Assembly (NCBI GenBank): GCA_036417435.1
Contig: CM070899.1
Span: 170,777,494-170,841,493, forward strand
Direction: 5' to 3'
Source of the DNA: Inia geoffrensis
Taxonomy: Eukaryota; Chordata; Mammalia; Artiodactyla; Iniidae
DNA: 64,000 nucleotides
Made by a program: the position numbers and the translations under genes. Shown one piece after another: positions 60,501 to 64,000 of the stretch (positions within the stretch are counted from its first letter, which is position 1; each line of letters begins with the position of its first letter). Under the pieces are notes generated by a model. The model was not told the DNA's origin, made no database searches, and saw only the letters and a list, made by a program, of their open reading frames with translations.

Positions 60501-62043
60501 TGAAAGAGGAAAGAAAAGCAGGCTGGGTGTGTGGGTATCTAGGGAAAATAGAGGCCTCACAGGAGCCAGTCTGGCCGGAGACAACCCAGGAGGTGCCTGG
60601 CGCTCCCGCGGGCTCTCCAGGCAGCCATCCGGTCGTTTCTATTCTCCCTTCAAGATACTGCAGGAGTCTCTCCACTGCTCGCACCCCATATCACCATGAT
60701 GCCACTCAAATGGTGTCCATCTCCCCACCCCTCCGACCCGCTCCCAGCTCGGTGACATCCCCAACCAACCCGCACACAGTCGCTGGTGTCTTAAACACAG
60801 TGAACACTGGAAAATGTCTCAGGAACATTTAGAACACAGGATGGTACACGCTCCCAAATGTTTACCACCCTCTGCTTACCCTGACCAGCTCAACTTCCCA
60901 GGCCAGACACGCGGCTCCACTTGGCCTCAACGCTGCAGCTCCCACCCCCATCCTCTGCCTTTGTACATTCTTCCCTGGCCTAGAATACGCTTCCCTACCC
61001 GTCAACCTCTACTCACGCTTTGTGTCCAGCTCAAAAGTAAAATCCTCTACAAAGCACTCCTGGTCAACCGGCTGCTCCCCCGCTGCACGCCTCAATCATT
61101 CCTATGTAACATCTCACAGTACTTCTTTTTTTTTTTTTTTAACATCTTTATTGGAGTATAATTGCTTTACAATGTTGTGTAAGTTTCTGCTGTATAACAA
61201 AGTGAATCAGCTCTATGTATACATATATCCCCATATCTCTTCCCTCTTGCGTCTCCCTCCCTCCCCACAATACTTCTTACACAGCGAGAATTACCCCTCA
61301 AACACCTCTACCCCACTAAACCGTGAGATGTCAAGGACGGGAAATACATACCCCACACACCTAGAATAGTGCCTAGATACAGGAAGGATTCAGTAAGTAT
61401 TTGATGAACTAAATAAATGTGTTTGTTTTTACTACATATTTTTATAGATATCAAAATAAAGTTAAGAGCTGAAAAACAAACACTAACTCATGTCTCTAAA
61501 TGAAACTAATTCAAAGTTTAAGACCTAACTAAAAAGAAAGTAAAGATTAAACCAAATATACACTGGACAAATGGCAAGATTTCTGCCATCTTTATAACTA
61601 AGAATATAAAACTACTGAATTGAATTCAATGTGGAATTACTGAACTTCTCAAATAATAAATTGAGGATTACATACTAGGGATACTAGGATTACATACATA
61701 CTATGGAGGGGGTTTTGTTTTTCCTTTACATAGTGTCTGTTACAATGCAAAAGTAATTCAAACACATATCTTCTCTTCGAAGTCAAATCAGTAAGAATGG
61801 CTGATAACCAGGGAATAGGGGAAACTTAAGACCAGCTGCAAGAAAACAGAATCTGCACACAATTCTCATTCCCATACAGGCTAATTTTCATTGGTGCCTG
61901 CCTGTTACCTACATTAAGTTTACCTGAGCTAAAGTGGGGATTGAATTTTGACCAGTCTGCATCTGCATGTGAGCAGATTCACTCTCTGTCACAGAATCTG
62001 GTATACTTCCATCCTGCTGAGAGTCAATTGTTTCCATGGTCAT
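14398..62043 (-). CDS. CREM: CREM, cAMP-responsive element modulator (full-length activator form, spliced)
   Basis: bZIP transcription factor of the CREB/CREM/ATF1 family. It binds CRE sites in the nucleus and is activated by phosphorylation in the P-box. Coding exons, in transcription order: 62043-61924, 44815-44669, 42378-42281, 42141-41999, 33915-33727, 18418-18262, then either 14958-14814 (bZIP I) or 14542-14398 (bZIP II). All have AG acceptors and GT donors with matching phases, and the seven lengths sum to 999 nt (332 residues plus stop) with either bZIP exon. Domain order is short N-terminus, Q-rich region 1 (about residues 41-89), kinase-inducible region (90-169) with RRPSY, Q-rich region 2 (170-232), then basic region and leucine zipper. 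The start is the first Met of MTMET, with a second Met two codons on. The P1 promoter and leader exon lie outside the window. Optional exons (gamma, theta) were not found. Identification rests on recognising the protein family. Confidence 0.97.
14814..14958 (-). CDS. CREM: CREM alternative bZIP exon I
   Basis: Encodes EAARECRRKKKEYVKCLEN, then RVAVLENQNKTLIEELKALKDLYCRKAE and a TGA stop. It supplies the rest of the basic region and a leucine zipper with heptad leucines, close to the CREB1 zipper. Acceptor TTCCAG. It is 145 nt, the same length and phase as bZIP exon II, 271 bp further downstream, so the two are interchangeable. The last residues (RKAE) differ slightly from the CHKVE ending I know for human CREM. 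Confidence 0.96.
17085..17235 (+). mobile_element. MIR SINE
   Basis: GCTCTGGGGAAAGACGGCCT, then CTGTGTGATTTTAATCAACTTG and CAGTTCCTCATCTGTAAAGT follow the MIR consensus order. Confidence 0.8.
17277..17484 (+). mobile_element. CHR-type SINE (young subfamily)
   Basis: Complete element. Duplication AAAAAATGGTAGA / AAAAAACGGTAGA (17264-17276, 17485-17497). Confidence 0.93.
18262..18418 (-). CDS. CREM: CREM exon common to all forms: basic-region start
   Basis: Encodes TTGDMPTYQIRAP, then LPQGVVMAASPGSLHSP, then QQLAEEATRKRELRLMKN, with the last arginine split (AG|G) into either bZIP exon. It is shared by full-length CREM, ICER and smICER. The acceptor is TTTCATTGCAG and the donor ATAG|GTAAGG. 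It carries two in-frame methionines (GDM and VVM) that could serve as starts in N-terminally short products. Confidence 0.97.
19998..20212 (+). mobile_element. CHR-type SINE (young subfamily)
   Basis: Full-length copy with the GGTTCGTGCCC B-box and an A-tail. Confidence 0.93.
20480..20690 (+). mobile_element. CHR-type SINE (young subfamily)
   Basis: Complete copy with a small internal deletion near the head. Duplication AAAAATCAGTTGTA at 20466-20479 and 20691-20704. Confidence 0.94.
22530..22745 (+). mobile_element. MIR SINE
   Basis: Almost complete MIR: TGTGCCACTTACCAGCCATG, TTTCCTCATCTGTAAAATGG and CACAGTGCCTGGCACATGGT. Confidence 0.93.
23990..24160 (+). mobile_element. Degraded MIR-like fragment
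   Basis: CACTTGCTAGCTTTGTGAGC followed by an AACAATATCTGCAC region recalls MIR, but the core is worn. Confidence 0.45.
25161..25184. repeat. (AC)12 microsatellite
   Basis: An uninterrupted run of 12 AC units. Confidence 0.95.
25720..25925 (+). mobile_element. CHR-type SINE (young subfamily)
   Basis: Complete element whose A-tail passes into a (TA)n run. Duplication ATATATTCTGGG at 25708-25719 and 25947-25958. Confidence 0.94.
25926..25952. repeat. (TA)n microsatellite at a SINE tail
   Basis: About 13 TA units directly after the SINE A-tail, overlapping the target duplication. Confidence 0.93.
26050..26203 (+). mobile_element. LINE-1 3' tail (short, 5'-truncated)
   Basis: ATATGGGGACATACGTATAT, then TGTACAGCAATTATACTCCA and ATAAAGATG: the very end of an L1. 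Duplication AAAGAAAGATATAA lies on both sides (about 26036-26049 and 26198-26211). Confidence 0.9.
26550..26960 (-). promoter_or_regulatory. GC-rich intronic CREM promoter, candidate smICER promoter and first exon
   Basis: A CpG-rich island in otherwise AT-rich intron. It holds a perfect palindromic CRE TGACGTCA (26878-26885), a second CRE TGACGTCG (26948-26955) and an AP-1 site TGAGTCA (26852-26858). Downstream on the minus strand, CTCGAG|GTAAGTGTG (junction 26745/26744) is a strong splice donor. Its natural partner is the acceptor at 18419. An additional intronic Crem promoter making small ICER (smICER) has been described in mammals, and the position, CREs and donor fit it; that equivalence is inference. 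The only ATG seen in the exon (26773) opens a 13-codon ORF that is not in the CREM frame. Confidence 0.65.
27212..27281. repeat. (GA)n microsatellite between the two internal CREM promoters
   Basis: About 70 bp of nearly pure GA dinucleotides. It lies about 215 bp downstream of the ICER first exon's donor and about 260 bp upstream of the CRE of the second internal promoter. Confidence 0.96.
27540..27670 (-). promoter_or_regulatory. ICER (P2) promoter with two pairs of cAMP autoregulatory elements
   Basis: Just upstream of the ICER first exon the minus strand carries TGATGGCA (27655-27648), TGATAGCT (27646-27639), TGAGGTCA (27636-27629) and TGATGTCA (27625-27618). These are CRE-like octamers in two close pairs. 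The ICER promoter is known for exactly such clustered CARE sites, which make it cAMP-inducible and self-repressed by ICER. A TATA-like ACTTTATGC (27577-27569) follows about 40 bp downstream. I did not locate the transcription start precisely. Confidence 0.88.
28912..29300 (+). mobile_element. CHR-type SINE (long form, extended repeats)
   Basis: About 390 bp, longer than the other copies because the CCACAACTACTGAGCC-like units are repeated extra times. Duplication ACATTTCTTTA at 28900-28910 and 29301-29311. Confidence 0.93.
29470..30770 (-). mobile_element. L2 LINE fragment (antisense, long)
   Basis: Read on the plus strand it follows the antisense L2 pattern: TGGTTATTGAACATTTATCA, GGGACTGTGCTAGAGACTAA, GAAGGCTTCCTAAGGAAGTG and GATTTTGAGCAGGAAGCTGA. 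L2 is an ancient LINE and this copy is inactive. Confidence 0.7.
30950..32590 (+). mobile_element. Old LINE-1 ORF2 fragment interrupted by a second LINE-1
   Basis: ORF2-like sequence runs from about 30950 to 31255, then resumes in register at about 32050 (CTCCCTAAATTAATGTATAA, GTGTGGTGCTGGCACGC, AAACCGTAAAGCTA) to about 32590. The gap is filled by another L1 3' end. Confidence 0.75.
31258..32050 (+). mobile_element. LINE-1 3' end nested in an older LINE-1
   Basis: CTGTTGGTGGGAATGTAAAT, AGAACTACCATATGATCCGG and ACAATAGCCAAAACGTGG, through the 3' UTR to a CACAATAAAAAAAG end. Stops break any ORF. Confidence 0.88.
33727..33915 (-). CDS. CREM: CREM glutamine-rich activation exon 2
   Basis: A 189-bp exon (63 codons, so it can be skipped in frame). 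It encodes the IAIAQGEAIQISNPGSDG start, LQALTMTNSGAPPPGA, and the ...QQFFVPGSQVVVQ end. The acceptor is TGTTAAG and the donor CAAG|GTATAT. The last base (G) joins CC of the next exon to make alanine. This is the second Q-rich transactivation region, present in CREM tau and tau-2. Confidence 0.96.
34846..35069 (+). mobile_element. CHR-type SINE (young subfamily)
   Basis: Complete copy with a tail of A's and AAAAT units. Duplication TAAAATATGTGAG / TAAAATATCTGAG (34833-34845, 35070-35082). Confidence 0.94.
35880..35935 (+). mobile_element. L2/MIR 3' tail fragment
   Basis: GCAGGCACTCAATAAATATG followed by ATGAATGAATG, the standard end of these old elements. Confidence 0.6.
36513..36557. repeat. 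(TG)n microsatellite
   Basis: About 22 uninterrupted TG units. Confidence 0.95.
41999..42141 (-). CDS. CREM: CREM kinase-inducible domain, second exon
   Basis: Begins KILNELSSDVPGVPKIEEE after the split arginine, which completes the KID helix region (SYRKILNEL), and continues through acidic and SPNIAAMAVPTSIYQ segments. It ends at ...TGQY plus one base (A), before a GT-ACGT donor. The phase matches the exon at 33.9 kb, where A|TT restores the isoleucine of the IAIAQG motif. Reading past the donor hits an intronic stop. Confidence 0.95.
42281..42378 (-). CDS. CREM: CREM P-box exon with the phosphoacceptor serine
   Basis: Encodes VATIAETDESAESESV, then KRREILSRRPSYR. The RRPSY motif is the site where PKA and related kinases phosphorylate CREB and CREM so that they recruit CBP/p300; the serine is about residue 120 counted from MTMET. 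The final arginine codon is split (AG|A) with the next exon. The donor is CAG|GTAAGT. The intron to the next exon is only 139 bp. Confidence 0.97.
42379..44668 (-). other. CREM: CREM intron between P-box exon and Q-rich exon 1
   Basis: No exon or strong repeat seen. The stretch 42400-42540 resembles a worn antisense L2, and a poly(A) run lies at about 44610-44626. Confidence 0.6.
44669..44815 (-). CDS. CREM: CREM glutamine-rich activation exon 1
   Basis: A 147-bp exon of 49 whole codons, phase 0 at both ends, so it can be skipped without a frameshift. That fits the known alpha/beta (repressor) versus tau (activator) splicing of this gene. It begins VSVAGSGTGRGSP and contains LVQLPSGQTVHVQGV followed by a Q-, S- and P-rich tail, a transactivation segment. 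The acceptor is TTTTTGCAG and the donor CAG|GTTAGC. Confidence 0.95.
47225..47300. repeat. Direct repeat copy 1, unidentified family
   Basis: CCAGGCATGATTTTGTAAC... and TTATTTGGAAAATACTGG recur about 1.14 kb to the right with roughly 80% similarity. Confidence 0.7.
47516..47850 (-). mobile_element. LINE-1 3' UTR fragment
   Basis: Reversed L1 tail: ATACAGCAGGTTCTTATTAG, ATGTTTGTTCTCTACACCTG and CACTCTGTATGACAGTCTCT. Confidence 0.92.
48366..48440. repeat. Direct repeat copy 2, unidentified family
   Basis: CCAGGCATGATTGTGTAAC... and TTATTTGGAAAATACTGG, the partner of the copy at 47.2 kb. Sequence between them is not a repeat I recognise, apart from a LINE-1 tail. Confidence 0.7.
49865..50050 (-). 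mobile_element. L2 LINE 3' end (antisense)
   Basis: TTCATTCATTCTTTTGTCCA, AACAAATGTTTATTGGAAGC and GGGATATAGCAGTGAACACG follow the antisense L2 end. Confidence 0.85.
52080..52440 (+). mobile_element. Old LINE-1 3' end
   Basis: AAGTGAAATAAGCCAGTCAC, TTCCACTTATATGAGGTATC, GTGGTTACCAGGGGCTGAGG and ACTGAACTGTACACCTGAAC: a mammalian-wide L1 3' segment. Confidence 0.87.
53005..53205 (+). mobile_element. MIR SINE
   Basis: TTAACTGTGTGACCTATGAC, TTAGTTTCCTCAACTTC and CGTCTGGCACATACTGAATG, in MIR order. Confidence 0.92.
53819..54155 (-). mobile_element. CHR-type SINE (long form)
   Basis: Reversed copy: TTTATTTATTTTTGGCTGTG tail side, CAGTAGTTGTGGC units, head ...GCCACCAGGGAAGTCC. Degraded flanking duplication (TGATATAATATATT / TGATACGATACATT). 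Confidence 0.9.
54428..54543 (-). mobile_element. CHR-type SINE, head fragment
   Basis: Only the tRNA-like half is present: GCATGTGGGATCTTCCCGGA through ...CCACCAGGGAAGCCCC. The tail half is missing. Confidence 0.88.
54985..55193 (-). mobile_element. CHR-type SINE (young subfamily)
   Basis: Reversed, complete: T-rich tail, GCGGTACGCGGGCTTCTCAC and reversed head. Confidence 0.92.
55205..55385 (-). mobile_element. Old LINE-1 (L1M) 3' UTR fragment
   Basis: AATTTACCATCTTAACCATT, TTAAGTGCACCGTTCAGTAG and GAACATTTTCATCCTGCAAA match the familiar L1M 3' UTR. The SINE at 54985 inserted next to it. Confidence 0.8.
56290..56623 (+). mobile_element. CHR-type SINE (long form)
   Basis: Complete element. 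Perfect duplication AAACACTGAGCTTG at 56276-56289 and 56624-56637. Confidence 0.94.
57035..57240 (+). mobile_element. CHR-type SINE (young subfamily)
   Basis: Complete, with a 20-plus-base A-tail. Perfect 15-bp duplication AAGAAAGGAGGTTAG at 57020-57034 and 57241-57255. Confidence 0.95.
57970..58170 (-). mobile_element. CHR-type SINE (young subfamily)
   Basis: Reversed complete copy. Perfect 19-bp duplication CCAAATCTTAATAATTTTT at 57951-57969 and 58171-58189. Confidence 0.95.
60400..60860. other. GC-richer intronic segment with an RFX-like site
   Basis: Stands out from AT-rich intron and shows no repeat signature. GTTGCCATGGAGAT at 60427-60440 resembles the RFX X-box. Open frames on both strands have no recognisable product. 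It could be regulatory or chance. Confidence 0.35.
60860..61430 (+). mobile_element. L2 LINE 3' end, split by a LINE-1
   Basis: TTCTTCCCTGGCCTAGAATA, GTCCAGCTCAAAAGTAAAAT and AGCACTCCTGGTCAACC match the L2 3' region. After a LINE-1 insert it resumes with AATAGTGCCTAGATACAGGA and ends ...ATGAACTAAATAAATG. Confidence 0.85.
61128..61266 (-). mobile_element. LINE-1 3' tail nested in L2
   Basis: T-run, AACATCTTTATTGGAGTATA, TTGCTTTACAATGTTGTG and ATATCCCCATATCTCTTCCC. The target duplication looks like CACAGTACTTCTT / CACAATACTTCTT on either side. Confidence 0.92.
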
Positions 62044-62047
62044 TTGT
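61924..62047 (-). CDS. CREM: CREM exon with the MTMET translation start
   Basis: A pyrimidine-rich tract ending in TTTCCAG precedes the exon. It starts A-CAA-ATG, giving Q-M-T-M-E-T in the CREM frame, and ends in ...TLAQ at a CAG|GTAAAC donor in phase 0. It encodes 40 residues from the first Met and is rich in S, T, E, Q and M. The reading frame is open upstream of the ATG, so a leader exon could add residues, as in known longer isoforms. I chose the first ATG because it matches the usual CREM start. Confidence 0.93.
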
Positions 62048-63605
62048 CTGGAAAGACAATAAAAAGGAAGAAGTATTAAGGCCCTATGTGAATATCTGAA
62101 ATATCTGTATTCACTTGGCTTTCTGATTGATATTCATTTCTATCATCGAATTGTACTACTTTATATTTTCAAGAAATAGACTCAGTGGCGGAGTCCTAAC
62201 TCTCCAAACTTAAAGGCACCTTCTCTGCTCACTGGGTATGAACATTACCAAGGGAGCACTATAAAATGTTCCATGGAATTAGTTTATTTAAAAAAAATTT
62301 TAATCTTATAATAAAGCCTCCTTGATAATTATTTTAAGCCCTCTTGCATAAATTATTGATAAAGTTAGGTTTTATATTTTACATGAAGTTTAAATATTCT
62401 ATGACTCTCATGGCCTAATAAACCGGCTTTACATTATGATGTAATATGAAAGAACTTCCACATTGTCTAAATTAAATGTGTTACAATATAAAGATGTATC
62501 TGCTTTGTCAGCACTAAGTAGTTTCTGATAAAAAAGCCTGTCAAATTGAATCACTCAGAGTTGACCACTTGTCCTGCAGCTTTCCTTTTACTTAAAGAGG
62601 AGAATCTAATTTTTCCAGGAAAAACTTATACAATAATCTTTTTGCCTATAATTTCAATTAGTTAATGATTTCTAGACTCTTTTTAGATAGATGGTAAACC
62701 ATATTATAATGTTACCCTACTACTAGAAAATATAAAATGCAAACAAAATAGGCAAAATCAAATTCTAAAAACTTACAGGAATTACTCCCTGCTATTGTAT
62801 ATCTTTTCAGTTGTCAATAATATACTGTATTTTTTTCACCTTAGTAGTCTAAATATATATCCAGAAAGTATGCAGGTAAATTAGAACTTTGAATTGACAT
62901 GTCCAGATCTTTTTTCCCAGACTTGATTAGTAACCAGATCCTACAGATCCTTCATCTACTTAATACCTTCTTTTGCATTTCAACAAACATTACCTGAATC
63001 CAAGTCTTCTGTTCTCAAAGCTGTCTGCTGTAGTCTATACTACACCTAGAATTACTTCTCCCTATTCAGACGTTTTAATACTTACAACTGAACATGACAA
63101 TTTAGAGCAATTATAAAAATAAAAATCTAGAGTCTACTATGAAAAAATGTCTTTCCCTCAACATTCCCCAATTCCTTTATCTCTTTTATTATTATTTCCC
63201 AACATGGACTCTCCAATTCTAGGTAAGTAGAGGCCATCCCCCTGCAAAAACTGCCAATTCCTGCGGTTCTACTTTTGCTGTGAACAGTTCCCAAAGAGAA
63301 TACCTAGAACATTTAATTCTGCAAGATATGAAAAGGTATTATCTGAGAAAAGAGGGTAAGGGGGAAACACTTAGAGTTTGAAATATCTGGGATTAAAAGG
63401 GTTTCTTTGCTGCAGAACTTTCTCAGAAGCTTGAATATTTCAGTATGACTTGAGAAGGGCGGAGGGTGCAGATCCAATAGGCAGCATTTTCCAAAAGTAT
63501 CTGACTCCCCTAGACCCTCTTCCCACAAAGCAAGTCCTAGCAGAAGTGTTTTGGGAAGAACTTGAGAAATGCTGTCTTATGCTATTTCTTACACCATTAT
63601 GAAAA
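62048..63605 (-). other. CREM: CREM intron upstream of the first coding exon
   Basis: AT-rich, with no exon, promoter-like island or strong repeat. The P1 promoter is therefore beyond the right edge. Confidence 0.6.
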
Positions 63606-63617
63606 GGTCTCTTTAGG

Positions 63618-63833
63618 GGCTTCCCTGGTGGCGCAGTGGTTGAGAGTCCGCCTGCCGATGCAGGGGACACGGGTTCGTGCCCCGGTCCAGGAGGATCCCA
63701 CGTGCCACGGAGCAGCTGGGCCCGTGAGCCATGGCCGCTGAGCCTGCGCGTCCGGAGCCTGTGCTCTGCGACAGGAGAGGCCACAGCAGTGAGAGGCCCG
63801 TGTACCGCAAAAAAAAAAAAAAAAAAAAAAGAA
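63618..63833 (+). mobile_element. CHR-type SINE (young subfamily)
   Basis: Complete copy with a 22-base A-tail. Short duplication TCTCTTTAGG / CTCTCTTTAGG on either side. Confidence 0.93.
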
Positions 63834-64000
63834 GCTCTCTTTAGGCCCTGCCAAGAACTTGTGTCTCCACTCAAACATTACATGCTGAAAGGCCTTCCCC
63901 ACTTCAGGAACATTCCTTTAGCACCATCTACAATACATGACAGGCCCTGATAATACAAAAGTTAAGTCACAATCCTTGCCCTGAAGGAAATCATTCACCA

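Larger units (their letters stand above)
44816..61923 (-). other. CREM: Large CREM intron upstream of Q-rich exon 1
   Basis: 17 kb with LINE-1, L2, MIR and six SINE copies, listed separately. The known testis-type alternative first exons (theta) might lie in this region, but I could not identify them. A tandem 20-bp duplication (TGAACCTTCTGGTTACACCC) is at 58921-58960. Confidence 0.6.

Noticed and set aside
60322..60832. ORFs of 115-120 codons on both strands
   Set aside because: No recognisable domain and no matching splice sites. Open frames are expected in this GC-richer stretch.

Overview
The window is nuclear DNA from a mammal, almost certainly a cetacean and probably a toothed whale. 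About 25 copies of the tRNA-derived CHR-type SINE shared by whales, hippos and ruminants are scattered through it. They sit among 5'-truncated LINE-1 tails and older L2 and MIR fragments. Several SINEs belong to a young, nearly uniform subfamily, and many still have clear target-site duplications. All conclusions come from reading the sequence; no database search was run.

The one functional gene I can support is CREM (cAMP-responsive element modulator), on the minus strand from about 62.05 kb down to about 14.0 kb. The visible exons, in transcription order, are: the exon with the MTMET start (62.0 kb), the first glutamine-rich exon (44.7 kb), two kinase-inducible (P-box) exons (42.3 and 42.1 kb), the second glutamine-rich exon (33.8 kb), the exon that starts the basic region (18.3 kb), and two mutually exclusive bZIP exons (14.9 and 14.5 kb). 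Seven coding exons add up to exactly 999 nt, giving a 332-residue activator. The upstream P1 promoter and leader exon lie beyond the right edge.

Two internal promoters sit at 26.5-27.7 kb. One drives ICER, the short inducible repressor: it has a small first exon preceded by two pairs of CRE-like elements. The second is a GC-rich, CRE/AP-1-bearing region with a clean splice donor, and it fits the described small-ICER (smICER) promoter. A (GA)n tract lies between them. Full-length CREM activates cAMP-responsive genes, while ICER keeps only the DNA-binding end and represses them, including its own promoter.

Left of CREM (1-13.9 kb) there is no functional gene. There is a LINE-1 3' end, a large inverted repeat (arms about 780 bp at 1.36-2.14 and 3.27-4.04 kb), a decayed HNRNPK retrocopy (6.6-8.9 kb) with its own target-site duplication and a SINE nested in its 3' UTR, and several SINEs. 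CREM introns hold further LINE, SINE and MIR copies and four microsatellites. I found no tRNA, rRNA, CRISPR or prokaryote-like system.
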